Counted from the first letter of the stretch, positions 6,076-15,505 are shown. The stretch is 64,000 bases of DNA from Streptococcus sp. SN-1 (GCF_041154385.1 NZ_AP028929.1:1550001-1614000), one strand, 5' to 3'. Translations and numbers: made by a program. Notes: generated from the letters alone by a model not told the origin.

Positions 6076-8952
6076 TTATTCTGACTTCTTACGAAAGCTA
6101 AATAATCCAGCAGTTAGAGTTAACATTCCAAATAGGGGGGCGAGAATTGAGTTATTTTCTCCAGTATTTGGCAAAGTCTTAGCTACTTGTTTCGAAATAG
6201 TTTCAGTCTTAGTTGCTAACGGCTCAGCTTGAGTTTTTGTACTATTTACGTCATTTCCTTTTTGTTCTGTGGTTGTTGGAGTATTACTACTATTTACAAC
6301 TGGAACAGGAGTTGTACTACCTCCGTTATCACGGCTTGCGGCAACTTTAAAAGTTATAGCATAGATACTAAAGTGATTGGTTTCAAAAGTCACCTTATCT
6401 GTGTCTTGTTTGAACTTCAATGCTTGTAAAGTACCGTCTGGAGCAACATAATAGACATTTTCAACTGGCTTATCGGCAGAAAGACTTACTAGAACCATGC
6501 CGTTTGGCTGGATAGCTTTACCATTCGCGTCATACAGATGAATGTCGAAGGCCTTGTAGTCTTTTGATTCAAGTGAAGTCGACTTGGTTTCTTCTACCTT
6601 GATATAGCTGACATTTTTGAGTGTTGCTTCTGAACCATGCACTTGAACGCTTCCAGCTTTGTTCGAAAGAACACGAGTATTGTTTTGGATGGCTGGATTA
6701 AGCGTAGGCGTTACGGGAGTTGTCGGTGTTATTGGAGCAACTGGTGTAACTGGATTTACAGGTTTTTCACTTGGCTTCTCTGCTGGTTTCTCTGGCTTAG
6801 CAGGTTGTGATTGATCAGCTGGAACAGGAGGAACACTTGGTTGCTTGTCTGGCTTAGGTTGTTCACTTGGCTTCTCTGCTGGTTGCACTGGCTTAGCTGG
6901 TTGTGGTTGCTCTTCAGGTTTAACCTCTGGTTGAGGGTTTTCTGCTGGTTTTGGAGCTGGAACGGGTGTTTCAGCTGGTTTATTTTCAACCGGCTTGTTC
7001 TCAACTGGTTTCGGCTGCTCGCTTGGCTTAACTTCAGGTTTCACTTGCTCGGCTGGTTTTTCAGCAGGGTTCTTAAATAAGAAAACGTAAGTTTGATAGG
7101 TTTCACCAGGTAGAAAGTACGAATGAGTTTTAGTTTTCTCGTCATAGCGATTTATTTCTTCTTTTGGGAATCTTGGATAGTAAAGCTCTTCCAGTTTTCT
7201 ATCCTTGGTTAATGTATAAACCTGGATATCTTCTTTCTTCTCTTTTGATTTGAAAGTTAAAGCGACATTACCACTTTGGAGAGTTTGATTTGTTCCGTAA
7301 GTTGGATTTCCATTTTTATTAGGAACTTCATAGAAGATTGTATAAGCTTCATAGTTTGTTCCTTCCAACTCTGGAACTTTTACTCGAACAAGAGCAGGTC
7401 TAAACCTACTATCCATGTCTTTAAATCCATCTTTAAAGTTTATCTCTTTACCGTTTTCGAACATCGGTACATTGAAATTCGAACTGAAAGTACTTGTTTT
7501 TATATGAGAGCCTGCATGAAGCAAGTCTGGTTCAGCTGTCCACCAACCGTAAGATGTTTTTTCTACATTTTCAGCAGGGAGTGGAATAGCAAGGTCGTTT
7601 ACTGTTAGAGTAGGGCGACCTGCTCCGTTAAACCAACGTTTTGGCTGGTCTTTTCGATAAGGAATCTTTGGCAATCCAACGTTTTCAGCAGGTTTAACTT
7701 CTGGGTTATCATTATTTACAGGATTCTCAGATGGTTCCACTGGTTTAGTAGGCTGTGGTTGCTCTGCAGGTTTAACCTCTGGTTGAGGATTTTCTGTTGG
7801 TTTTGGAGTTGAAACGGGTGTTTCAGCTAGTTTATTTTCAACCAGCTTGTTCTCAACTGGTTTCGGCTGCTCAGTTGGCTTAACTGTTTCCACTGGTTTC
7901 GAAATTTCAGTAGTTTTTTCAGTTTCCGCTGGTTGCGAATCTTTCAGTTTTTCTTCTACTGGTTTATTTTTAGTGTAAATAAAATAGTAGCGAAAAAGAT
8001 TGTCTCCTTTACCATTTTTGTAGCCAGAACCACGCAAAGCATAGGCTGCATCATAACTAACTCTGACAACTTTTGGATCTGGGTCAATATCTGGATGATC
8101 TGTGGTTGCTTTTACGACGTGGCTAAAAGTATAGTCGGAGAATTTTTTTGCTGTTAGTATTCCATCTGCATCATCTTTATCGGTATCGAACCGTAATGAT
8201 CTAACTGTTGCGTGTTCTGGACTATCAATCCTGGATTCAGTAGTGTATCCATATTTTTGGACACGATCAGCATCCAAGAAATCTGCTTGGACTTCGTATT
8301 CTCGATAAGTCCAGTCTGCTAAAGTAGGAAAGCCTTGCCCATTTGTTCCGGGAATTGGCGTGTTTAGAAGTTTATCAGCATCTATTCCAGAAAGAGCGTA
8401 AAGCTTTTGATTTGCTTCAGATACAATCTTGTTGTTCTCTTCTTTAGTCATAGACATGACTGCGCCAGCTTTGTACGCCAAATCTTCCGCCACCATCTTC
8501 TTCATCTCTTCAGGATCTGTTATAGGTTGTTCTGGTTCAGGCGTTATGATTGGTAGGCCTGGCTCAGGTAGCTGATTGGTTGGATCGACGTTGTATTTTT
8601 TCTCGATCTCAGCATTTTTCTTTTCCTCTGCGATAGCCTCATCTGTTCCGTTTGCAAGAATGTTGCCCTCGGTCGAAGGTTTTTCGACGGGCGCGGGCTC
8701 TTCTACTGGCTTTTCAGCAGGTTTCGAAATTTCTTTGCCTGGCTTTGGTTTTGGTTTAGCAATTGGGTCGAGCATACTGTAATCAACCCAGTTATTATTG
8801 GGTTTTGGTGTGAGTGTTGGTTGAATAGTTGGTCTCGCGGCAGCATTTGGCTGCGGCGCAACGTTTTCCTCGGCACGCACCCAAGTTGGCACGGCAGCAC
8901 TAAGAGTGACAGTAGAGAAGGTAACAATACCTAGTTTAGTGAGTTTATTCAT
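6076..8952 (-). CDS. LPXTG cell-wall-anchored surface protein, Pro/Glu/Lys-rich
   Basis: 958 aa. Signal peptide at residues 1-28 (M-N-K-L-T-K-L-G then hydrophobic, ending V-R-A-E-E). C-terminal sorting signal L-P-N-T-G at about 927-931, hydrophobic span and R-K-K-S-E tail. Between them are an N-terminal module (about 150-340), a Pro-rich segment (about 345-425), a second module with paired W-W and Y residues (about 430-640), another Pro-rich segment (about 640-740), and a C-terminal domain (about 755-870) also found in the protease at 50426-53776. The two Pro-rich segments are near-identical DNA repeats 852 bp apart. Adhesin or matrix-binding role is inference only. RBS gaggagg is 8 bp upstream. 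Not known to me at this position in pneumococci, so accessory. Confidence 0.85.
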   Translation of the reverse strand: MNKLTKLGIVTFSTVTLSAAVPTWVRAEENVAPQPNAAARPTIQPTLTPKPNNNWVDYSMLDPIAKPKPKPGKEISKPAEKPVEEPAPVEKPSTEGNILANGTDEAIAEEKKNAEIEKKYNVDPTNQLPEPGLPIITPEPEQPITDPEEMKKMVAEDLAYKAGAVMSMTKEENNKIVSEANQKLYALSGIDADKLLNTPIPGTNGQGFPTLADWTYREYEVQADFLDADRVQKYGYTTESRIDSPEHATVRSLRFDTDKDDADGILTAKKFSDYTFSHVVKATTDHPDIDPDPKVVRVSYDAAYALRGSGYKNGKGDNLFRYYFIYTKNKPVEEKLKDSQPAETEKTTEISKPVETVKPTEQPKPVENKLVENKLAETPVSTPKPTENPQPEVKPAEQPQPTKPVEPSENPVNNDNPEVKPAENVGLPKIPYRKDQPKRWFNGAGRPTLTVNDLAIPLPAENVEKTSYGWWTAEPDLLHAGSHIKTSTFSSNFNVPMFENGKEINFKDGFKDMDSRFRPALVRVKVPELEGTNYEAYTIFYEVPNKNGNPTYGTNQTLQSGNVALTFKSKEKKEDIQVYTLTKDRKLEELYYPRFPKEEINRYDEKTKTHSYFLPGETYQTYVFLFKNPAEKPAEQVKPEVKPSEQPKPVENKPVENKPAETPVPAPKPAENPQPEVKPEEQPQPAKPVQPAEKPSEQPKPDKQPSVPPVPADQSQPAKPEKPAEKPSEKPVNPVTPVAPITPTTPVTPTLNPAIQNNTRVLSNKAGSVQVHGSEATLKNVSYIKVEETKSTSLESKDYKAFDIHLYDANGKAIQPNGMVLVSLSADKPVENVYYVAPDGTLQALKFKQDTDKVTFETNHFSIYAITFKVAASRDNGGSTTPVPVVNSSNTPTTTEQKGNDVNSTKTQAEPLATKTETISKQVAKTLPNTGENNSILAPLFGMLTLTAGLFSFRKKSE
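6878..7033. repeat. Intragenic direct repeat, copy 1
   Basis: About 155 bp encoding the Pro/Glu/Lys-rich segment with P-Q-P-E-V-K-P. It matches 7730-7885 at an offset of exactly 852 bp (284 codons), with only scattered mismatches. Confidence 0.85.
7730..7885. repeat. Intragenic direct repeat, copy 2
   Basis: Partner of 6878-7033. Because the offset is a multiple of three, recombination between the copies would delete or duplicate the module between them in frame. Confidence 0.85.
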
Positions 8953-9208
8953 AATTTTTCCTCCTCAGGAATATAAAATTGCCTTTTTAGGCTTATAAAA
9001 TGACAGAAGCAACTTCCTTTCAAGACCACAAAAGCAAAATTTTGAGCCAACTCATTATCTATACATTTAATGTCCTTGATAGAAGCCTTAAATGAACGTT
9101 TATCCATTAACTGAACAATACAGCTATTACACTATTACATATATTGATGATTTTTAAGTTTTTTGTTACCAAAAGCTAGCTACCTCCTTTAGAGATAGGG
9201 AACTAAGT

Positions 9209-9236
9209 GTATCGCGTAACGACCGTTAAACGATAC
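9209..9236. other. 28-bp dyad, candidate serine-recombinase crossover site 1
   Basis: Layout GTATCG-NN-TAACG-AC-CGTTA-NN-CGATAC: outer 6-bp and inner 5-bp arms are perfectly inverted around an AC dinucleotide. Serine resolvases and invertases recombine at about 26-28-bp dyads with a 2-bp core. It lies 257 bp upstream of the LPXTG gene and 125 bp beyond the end of the recombinase gene. Confidence 0.6.
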
Positions 9237-9316
9237 ACAAAAAATACCAGTCTAATACAGGTTAAAAACACTGTTAAACTCGCATTTTTTAAAATATTCA
9301 TATTGTTGTTTTGACT

Positions 9317-9344
9317 GTTTTATCAAACGGTCGTTAATCGAAAC
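9317..9344. other. 28-bp dyad, candidate crossover site 2 (inverted)
   Basis: Inner arms AACG and CGTT around a GT dinucleotide, outer GTTT/AAAC. Read on the minus strand it shares the 11-bp core TAACGACCGTT with site 1, including the AC dinucleotide, so the two are in inverted orientation, enclosing about 80 bp between the dyads. The outer arms are less symmetric than in site 1. Confidence 0.5.
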
Positions 9345-9361
9345 AAATTTACGGCTTCATT

Positions 9362-10003
9362 CTACCATTTTTCCCTATTTTTAGCAATGATTTTCCGTTT
9401 TTTTTGACGATTGTTCGCCACTTCATTACGTTCTAACACTTTATATAGGGTTGATGTAGAAATTTGTTCAGTTTTTGCAATATTACGTATGCTTATATCT
9501 GAATGTAGATATTTGTTAAGTATCCGCTCCTCCTTTTCTTTTGAAATCCGTTTTGCTCCTAATCTAACACCATTTTCCTTAGCTTTTCGAAGTCCCTCTT
9601 TTGTGCGAAACCTCAGATTTTCCAGCTCATTTTCTGCCACAAAGCCTAAAATGATGCAAAGTAATCTGCCAATAAGAGAGCCTGTTTCTAGTTTTTCATG
9701 CAAACTGACTAGGTGGATATTAGATTCATTAAATAGTTCAATAAGTTCTAGCAGCTTAAACATAGATCGAGTCAGTCTATCTAACTTATAGATAGTGAAA
9801 GTAACCTGCTTGCCATCTTTCGAAAAGTCAGAAGCCAGTTTTAAGGCTTTTGTAAGTTCAGGACGAGTGTTATTTGCACCAGATTCCTTTTCTATAAAAA
9901 GTTTATCGCAATGTTTTAGAGCTTCGATTTGCACTTTCAATCCTAGGTCTTGCTTATGAGTAGATACACGGGCGTAGCCTATGTTGATAGTCTTTTGAGA
10001 CAT
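9362..10003 (-). CDS. Serine recombinase, resolvase/invertase family
   Basis: 213 aa. The catalytic N-terminal domain starts I-G-Y-A-R-V-S-T-H-K-Q (nucleophilic Ser about residue 14), continues with Y-K-L-D-R-L-T-R-S (about 73-81), and leads into the long dimerisation helix with F-V-A-E-N-E-L-E. The C-terminal helix-turn-helix (about 165-190) holds I-R-N-I-A-K and S-T-L-Y-K-V-L. Length and layout match small Pin/TnpR-type enzymes that resolve or invert DNA between paired sites. RBS aggagg before ATG. No transposase or integrase lies beside it. Two dyads just beyond its 3' end are plausible substrates. It sits between the MBL gene and pepO, together with the LPXTG gene. Confidence 0.92.
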   Translation of the reverse strand: MSQKTINIGYARVSTHKQDLGLKVQIEALKHCDKLFIEKESGANNTRPELTKALKLASDFSKDGKQVTFTIYKLDRLTRSMFKLLELIELFNESNIHLVSLHEKLETGSLIGRLLCIILGFVAENELENLRFRTKEGLRKAKENGVRLGAKRISKEKEERILNKYLHSDISIRNIAKTEQISTSTLYKVLERNEVANNRQKKRKIIAKNREKW

Positions 10004-10092
10004 AAAAATCCTCCTGTTATCTTGATACAGAGGGATATTTTACTATGAATTTTAAAATAAGAAAAGACCTCAATTTCATAATCCCTATGAAC

Positions 10093-10136
10093 TACACCCT
10101 AAAAGCTAGATTGTTCTATCTAACTTTTGGGGTGTA
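10093..10136. repeat. Imperfect 18-bp inverted repeat resembling IS3-family ends
   Basis: TACACCCTAAAAGCTAGA (10093-10110) and TCTAACTTTTGGGGTGTA (10119-10136) pair at 16 of 18 positions around an 8-nt loop. The sequence type resembles IS150-group termini common in streptococci (recollection, not a search). No T-run follows, so it is a poor terminator. It may be two abutted IS ends left after deletion. Confidence 0.4.
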
Positions 10137-10184
10137 CATAGATAGGGAAGGTATAATTATAGGAGTTTTACTTGCTTCTTTGTA

Positions 10185-12077
10185 TTACCAAATAATCACG
10201 CGCTCTTCTGGTGAACGCCACATACCGTCTCCTTCTTTGACATCATAGGTTGTAAAGAAATCATCGAAGTTTGGTACTTGCACATTGACACGGAGTTTGG
10301 CTGGTGCGTGCACATCGACGCTAGCCAAAAGTTTCATAAATTCTGGACGACCTTTCATGCGCCAGATGCGACCGAAGTTGTAGAAGAACTCTTCTGCTGA
10401 GAAGTCTGGTTCTCTCTTAGCTGCTTCAAGCGCTGCAGCGATTCCTCCCAAGTCAGCCACGTTTTCTGATACAGTCAATTTACCGTTGATGGTTGCTCCA
10501 TAAGAATCTTGTCCATCAAATTGGTCAATAACTTTTTGTGTTTTCTCCTTGAAGGCAGCATAGTCGCTCTCTGTCCACCAATCCTTGAGGCTACCATTTT
10601 CATCAAAGGAAGCTCCATTGGTATCAAAGGCGTGAGAAATTTCATGGGCAATAACCGCCCCAATACCCCCGTAGTTAGCAGAAGATGACTGATGCAAGTC
10701 ATAGAAAGGTGCCTGTAAAATGGCCGCTGGAAAGACAATTAAGTTCTTCTGTGGATTGTAGTAGGCATTGACCATATGAGCAGGCATACCCCATTCCTTG
10801 TAGTCTACAGGTTGGTTCCACTTGCTCCAACTGTGCTTGATTTCCACACGCGCAAAGGCTAGAGCATTGTCAAAAAGACTAGCATTTTCATCCACTACCT
10901 TGTCCTTGTAGCGTTCTGGCAATTCTTCTGGATAACCGATATAAGGCTTGATAACATTGAGTTTGACGATGGCCTTGTCACGAGTTTCAGGAGTCAGCCA
11001 GTCATTTTTAGCCAAGCGTTCCTTATAGACATCGATCATGGTTGCCACTTTTTTCTCCACGTCTGCCTTGGCTTCTGGAGAGAATTTTTCATGGGCATAC
11101 CAGAGACCCAAGGCTTGTTTGAAAGGACCTTGTGCTAGCTGGTAGGCTGCCTTGACCTTGTCTTTGGCTTCTGGAACTCCTGAAAGCGCACGGCTATAGG
11201 CACCTGACAAGACACGGATTTCTTCTGTTAAATAGCTGGTTGAGAGATTCACAACACTCAAAATCAAGGTTGCCTTGAGGAGAGGCCAAGCTTCTTCACT
11301 ATAGAATTGCTCTGCTGCTTGCCAAAAACGTTCCTCGTCTACGATAACCTTGTCTGGTACTTGTCCAAGAACGGCTTGGAAGAAGTCATCCAAAGGTAGG
11401 GCAGGCGCAAATTTCTTGAAATCTTCATAAGCATATGGATGGTAGAGTTTAGCATATTCTGAACTTTCTTCATTAGAAAGCACCACTGCTGCAACGCGAC
11501 GGTCCAATTCTAGTCTTTTTTCTAGCAAGTCTTCAATTTCTTCATCAGAGAAATCATAAGCCTTGAGAAGATTTACGCTGCTTTCTTTCCAAAGAGTCAA
11601 AAGCTCTTCACGCTGAGGATGGTCTTCAGCATAGTAGGTCGTATCTGGAAGGATCGTGCTTGGAGCGCTAGCCCATAGAACATTGATTCTAGCATCCATA
11701 AAGTCTGGCGATACACCAAAAGGAAGGAAGTTTGGTTTACCAGCAAGCTCAAACTCTGCTAGTTTAGCTGTAAAATCCGCAAAAGTCTCTAATTCTTGGA
11801 ATTCTTTAAGGAGTGGTAAGACAGGTGTGATACCGTCAGCTTCTCTCTTGTCAAAATCACGGACTAGGTGATGGTATTTGACAAAGTTTGCCAAGATAGC
11901 ATCCTCAGGAACCTCTTCACCTGCCAACCACTTGTCTGTTGTCGCTAACATCAGGTCTTCAATTTCCTGATCTAAATCAACAAAACCTCCTGTTTGAGAC
12001 TTATCTGCTGGGATTTCAGCTGTCTGTTGCCATTCTCCATTGATTGCATCATAAAAATCATCTTGATAACGTGTCAT
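10185..12077 (-). CDS. pepO: Endopeptidase O (neprilysin-family zinc metallopeptidase)
   Basis: 630 aa from the chosen ATG at 12077; the open frame extends to 12137, but M-T-R-Y-Q-D-D matches the family N-terminus. The M13 zinc site is H-E-I-S-H (about 480-484) with third ligand Glu in E-N-V-A-D-L-G-G (about 535), and N-A-Y-Y-N-P upstream as the substrate-binding motif. No signal peptide, yet the pneumococcal protein is reported on the cell surface, where it binds plasminogen and C1q. It cleaves oligopeptides. Divergent from psaBCA with about 177 bp between, the conserved arrangement. Confidence 0.95.
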   Translation of the reverse strand: MTRYQDDFYDAINGEWQQTAEIPADKSQTGGFVDLDQEIEDLMLATTDKWLAGEEVPEDAILANFVKYHHLVRDFDKREADGITPVLPLLKEFQELETFADFTAKLAEFELAGKPNFLPFGVSPDFMDARINVLWASAPSTILPDTTYYAEDHPQREELLTLWKESSVNLLKAYDFSDEEIEDLLEKRLELDRRVAAVVLSNEESSEYAKLYHPYAYEDFKKFAPALPLDDFFQAVLGQVPDKVIVDEERFWQAAEQFYSEEAWPLLKATLILSVVNLSTSYLTEEIRVLSGAYSRALSGVPEAKDKVKAAYQLAQGPFKQALGLWYAHEKFSPEAKADVEKKVATMIDVYKERLAKNDWLTPETRDKAIVKLNVIKPYIGYPEELPERYKDKVVDENASLFDNALAFARVEIKHSWSKWNQPVDYKEWGMPAHMVNAYYNPQKNLIVFPAAILQAPFYDLHQSSSANYGGIGAVIAHEISHAFDTNGASFDENGSLKDWWTESDYAAFKEKTQKVIDQFDGQDSYGATINGKLTVSENVADLGGIAAALEAAKREPDFSAEEFFYNFGRIWRMKGRPEFMKLLASVDVHAPAKLRVNVQVPNFDDFFTTYDVKEGDGMWRSPEERVIIW

Positions 12078-12187
12078 CGTGTTCTCGCTTTCATTTGTAC
12101 TTGTTTTTAGCTTAACAAAAATTAACTGGGAATGCAATTAAAAATGAACGGATGTTTCCCATTGTTTTTCAGTTATTATTTTAATTT

Positions 12188-12230
12188 TTTCAAAAATTAA
12201 CTTGACTTAATTTTTTTTTTAAGGTATATT
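12188..12230 (+). promoter_or_regulatory. psaBCA promoter with PsaR-type manganese operator
   Basis: TTGACT (12202-12207), 17 bp, TATATT (12225-12230). The AT-rich AAAATTAACTTGACTTAATT stretch across the -35 is the recognised PsaR (DtxR/MntR-family) operator, which represses psaBCA in manganese-replete cells. Confidence 0.8.
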
Positions 12231-12254
12231 AAGAGTTAGGAGGAATACAAGTTT

Positions 12255-12977
12255 ATGATACGTATCGAAAACCTCAGTGTCTCCTATAAAGAAACGTTGG
12301 CACTTAAGGATATTTCACTGGTGCTCCAAGGACCAACGATTACCGGAATCATTGGTCCGAACGGCGCTGGAAAATCAACATTACTAAAAGGTATGCTGGG
12401 AATTATCCCACATCAAGGTCAGGCATTTCTCGATGACAAGGAAGTTAAAAAATCCTTACACCGAATTGCCTATGTCGAACAAAAAATCAATATCGACTAC
12501 AACTTTCCCATCAAGGTCAAGGAATGCGTCTCGCTAGGACTCTTTCCCTCTATCCCTCTCTTTCGAAGTTTAAAGGCTAAACATTGGAAGAAAGTTCAAG
12601 AAGCCCTTGAAATCGTCGGCCTAGCTGACTACGCTGAACGGCAAATCAGTCAACTGTCTGGAGGTCAATTCCAGCGGGTCTTGATTGCCAGATGTTTGGT
12701 GCAGGAAGCCGATTATATCCTCTTGGATGAACCCTTTGTTGGGATTGACTCTGTCAGTGAGGAAATCATCATGAATACGCTGAGAGATTTGAAAAAAGCT
12801 GGTAAGACGGTTCTCATCGTCCACCACGATCTCAGCAAGGTTCCCCACTACTTCGATCAAGTCTTGCTTGTCAATCGAGAAGTGATTACCTTTGGTCCAA
12901 CCAAAGAAACCTTTACCGAAGCCAATCTCAAAGAAGCTTACGGTAATCGACTCTTTTTCAATGGAGGTGACCTATGA
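12255..12977 (+). CDS. psaB: Manganese ABC transporter ATP-binding protein
   Basis: 240 aa. Walker [10 protein letters not shown] (about 34-42), signature L-S-G-G-Q (about 131-135), Walker B Y-I-L-L-D-E-P (about 152-158), H-loop H-H-D (about 187). Cytoplasmic ATPase that drives Mn2+ uptake with PsaC and PsaA. RBS taggagg. Its stop overlaps the psaC start by 4 bp, so translation is coupled. Confidence 0.96.
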   Translation: MIRIENLSVSYKETLALKDISLVLQGPTITGIIGPNGAGKSTLLKGMLGIIPHQGQAFLDDKEVKKSLHRIAYVEQKINIDYNFPIKVKECVSLGLFPSIPLFRSLKAKHWKKVQEALEIVGLADYAERQISQLSGGQFQRVLIARCLVQEADYILLDEPFVGIDSVSEEIIMNTLRDLKKAGKTVLIVHHDLSKVPHYFDQVLLVNREVITFGPTKETFTEANLKEAYGNRLFFNGGDL

Positions 12978-13822
12978 TTGCAGAATTTATCGATGGATTG
13001 CAAAAATTCCATTTCTTACAAAATGCCTTGATAACAGCCATTGTCGTCGGGGTCGTAGCTGGAGCTGTAGGATGTTTCATCATTCTACGCGGGATGTCAC
13101 TCATGGGAGATGCCATTTCACATGCTGTCTTGCCAGGTGTAGCTCTCTCCTTCATCTTGGGCGTTGACTTCTTTATCGGAGCCATTGTCTTTGGATTGCT
13201 AGCTGCCATCATCATTACCTACATCAAGGGGAACTCGATTATCAAAAGCGATACCGCCATCGGCATTACCTTTTCTTCTTTCTTAGCCCTCGGTATCATC
13301 TTGATTAGTGTCGCTAAAAGTTCAACTGACCTTTTCCATATCCTTTTTGGTAATATCCTAGCCGTCCAAGATACGGATATGTTTATTACTATGGGTGTTG
13401 GGACAGTCATTCTCTTGTTAATCTGGATTTTCTTCAAGCAACTCTTGATAACTTCCTTTGATGAACTCTTGGCTAAAGCCATGGGAATGCCTGTCAATTT
13501 CTATCACTACCTTCTCATGGTACTCCTGACTCTCGTGTCTGTGACAGCCATGCAAAGTGTCGGAACTATCCTGATTGTAGCCATGCTGATTACCCCAGCT
13601 GCAACTGCTTATCTGTATGCTAATAGCCTGAAAAGCATGATTTTCCTTTCCTCAACCTTTGGAGCGATAGCTTCAGTTTTGGGGCTCTTTATCGGCTATA
13701 GCTTTAACGTTGCGGCAGGTTCTAGTATCGTGCTCACAGCTGCTAGTTTCTTTCTCATTAGCTTCTTTATCGCTCCAAAACAACGATATTTGAAACTGAA
13801 AAATAAACATTTGTTAAAATAA
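12974..13822 (+). CDS. psaC: Manganese ABC transporter permease
   Basis: 282 aa, ABC-3 family (zinc/manganese permeases), with about eight hydrophobic helices and the family signature [11 protein letters not shown] (about 45-55). Starts inside the end of psaB. A small GGGG/CCCC hairpin (13823-13837) follows its stop, before psaA, and could tune relative expression of the lipoprotein. Confidence 0.96.
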   Translation: MIAEFIDGLQKFHFLQNALITAIVVGVVAGAVGCFIILRGMSLMGDAISHAVLPGVALSFILGVDFFIGAIVFGLLAAIIITYIKGNSIIKSDTAIGITFSSFLALGIILISVAKSSTDLFHILFGNILAVQDTDMFITMGVGTVILLLIWIFFKQLLITSFDELLAKAMGMPVNFYHYLLMVLLTLVSVTAMQSVGTILIVAMLITPAATAYLYANSLKSMIFLSSTFGAIASVLGLFIGYSFNVAAGSSIVLTAASFFLISFFIAPKQRYLKLKNKHLLK

Positions 13823-13853
13823 GGGGCAAAACCCCAATAAATTGGAGGATCTA

Positions 13854-14783
13854 ATGAAAAAATTAGGTACATTACTCGTTCTCTTTCTTTCTGTCATTGC
13901 TCTTGTAGCATGTGCTAGCGGAAAAAAAGATGCAGCTTCTGGTCAAAAACTAAAAGTTGTTGCTACAAACTCAATCATCGCTGATATTACTAAAAATATT
14001 GCTGGTGACAAGATTGATCTTCACAGTATCGTTCCTGTTGGTCAAGACCCACACGAATACGAACCACTTCCTGAAGACGTTAAGAAAACATCTCAAGCTG
14101 ATTTGATTTTCTATAACGGTATCAACCTTGAAACAGGTGGCAATGCTTGGTTTACAAAATTGGTAGAAAATGCCAAGAAAACTGAAAACAAAGACTACTT
14201 TGCAGTCAGCGAAGGCGTTGATGTTATCTACCTTGAAGGTCAAAACGAAAAAGGCAAAGAAGACCCACACGCTTGGCTTAACCTTGAAAATGGTATGATC
14301 TTTGCTAAAAATATCGCAAAACAATTGAGTGCTAAAGACCCTAGCAACAAGGAATTCTACGAAAAAAATCTCAAAGAATATACTGATAAGCTAGACAAAC
14401 TTGACAAGGAAGCTAAGGAGAAATTTAACAACATCCCTGCTGAGAAAAAACTCATCGTAACCAGCGAAGGATGCTTCAAATACTTCTCTAAAGCCTACGG
14501 TGTCCCAAGTGCCTATATCTGGGAAATCAACACTGAAGAAGAAGGAACTCCTGACCAAATCAAGACCTTGGTTGAAAAACTTCGCCAAACAAAAACTCCT
14601 TCACTCTTTGTAGAATCAAGTGTGGATGACCGTCCTATGAAGACTGTTTCACAAGACACAAACATCCCAATCTACGCACAAATCTTTACTGACTCTATCG
14701 CAGAACAAGGTAAAGAAGGCGACAGCTACTACAACATGATGAAATACAACCTTGATAAGATTGCTGAAGGATTGGCAAAATAA
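13854..14783 (+). CDS. psaA: Manganese-binding lipoprotein PsaA
   Basis: 309 aa from the ATG at 13854 (RBS ggagg 5 bp upstream); the longer frame to 13842 is not used. Lipobox L-V-A-C with the lipidated Cys at about 20. Cluster A-I solute-binding protein; metal ligands are His in D-P-H-E-Y (67), His in D-P-H-A-W (139), Glu in T-S-E-G (205) and Asp in F-T-D-S (280). Captures Mn2+ (and Zn2+) outside the cell for PsaBC, and is needed for oxidative-stress resistance. A Cys (S-E-G-C-F) is adjacent to the Glu ligand. Followed by a BOX element and then tpx. Confidence 0.96.
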   Translation: MKKLGTLLVLFLSVIALVACASGKKDAASGQKLKVVATNSIIADITKNIAGDKIDLHSIVPVGQDPHEYEPLPEDVKKTSQADLIFYNGINLETGGNAWFTKLVENAKKTENKDYFAVSEGVDVIYLEGQNEKGKEDPHAWLNLENGMIFAKNIAKQLSAKDPSNKEFYEKNLKEYTDKLDKLDKEAKEKFNNIPAEKKLIVTSEGCFKYFSKAYGVPSAYIWEINTEEEGTPDQIKTLVEKLRQTKTPSLFVESSVDDRPMKTVSQDTNIPIYAQIFTDSIAEQGKEGDSYYNMMKYNLDKIAEGLAK

Positions 14784-14888
14784 TACTCTTCGAAAATCAA
14801 ATTCAAACCACGTCAGCGTCGCCTTGCCGTACTCAAGTACAGCCTGTGGCTAGCTTCCTAGTTTGCTCTTTGATTTTCATTGAGTATA
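14783..14888 (+). repeat. BOX element (A-C type)
   Basis: ATACTCTTCGAAAATC (boxA start) to TTGATTTTCATTGAGTATA (boxC end), about 106 bp and no boxB. It begins at the psaA stop and lies between psaA and tpx. Confidence 0.9.
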
Positions 14889-15011
14889 AGCCTCTGAAAA
14901 ACGTCATTCTCTCATGAGCTGGCGTTTTTTCTATGCCCATATTTCCGGTCAAATCATTGGAAAATTCCGACTGTTTCAGCTAAAATGGAAGAAAAAAGAT
15001 TGGAGTATCCT

Positions 15012-15503
15012 ATGGTAACTTTTCTCGGAAATCCTGTGAGCTTTACAGGTAAACAACTACAAGTCGGCGACAAGGCGCTTGATTTTTCACTCACTACAAC
15101 AGACCTTTCTAAAAAATCTCTGGCTGATTTTGATGGCAAGAAAAAAGTCTTGAGTGTCGTGCCTTCTATCGATACAGGCATCTGCTCAACTCAAACGCGT
15201 CGTTTTAATGAAGAACTGGCTGGACTGGATAATACAGTTGTCTTGACTGTTTCAATGGACCTCCCTTTTGCCCAAAAACGTTGGTGCGGTGCTGAAGGTA
15301 TTGAAAATGCCATCATGCTCTCAGACTATTTCGACCATTCCTTTGGACGTGATTATGCTCTCTTAATCAATGAGTGGCACCTATTGGCACGCGCAGTCTT
15401 TGTCCTCGATACCGACAATACTATTCGCTACGTTGAATACGTGGACAATATCAACTCTGAACCAAACTTCGAAGCTGCAATTGCAGCCGCTAAATCCCTA
15501 TAG
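15012..15503 (+). CDS. tpx: Thiol peroxidase (psaD)
   Basis: 163 aa from the ATG at 15012 (ggag 6-9 bp upstream); the frame extends to 14985 but the family begins M-V-T-F-L-G-N-P. Atypical 2-Cys peroxiredoxin: peroxidatic Cys in [10 protein letters not shown] (about 58), resolving Cys in K-R-W-C-G (about 92). Reduces H2O2 and alkyl hydroperoxides with thioredoxin. Physically linked to psaBCA, consistent with Mn2+ and peroxide defence working together; the intervening BOX may carry processing sites. Confidence 0.95.
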   Translation: MVTFLGNPVSFTGKQLQVGDKALDFSLTTTDLSKKSLADFDGKKKVLSVVPSIDTGICSTQTRRFNEELAGLDNTVVLTVSMDLPFAQKRWCGAEGIENAIMLSDYFDHSFGRDYALLINEWHLLARAVFVLDTDNTIRYVEYVDNINSEPNFEAAIAAAKSL

Positions 15504-15505
15504 AA

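Noticed and set aside
6811..7080. 89-aa Trp/Leu-rich plus-strand ORF
   Set aside because: Antisense of the Pro/Glu/Lys repeat region; composition is the mirror of CCA/GAA codons.
10045..10248. 67-aa plus-strand ORF after the recombinase
   Set aside because: Runs through the IS-like inverted repeat and into the antisense of pepO; no RBS or family.
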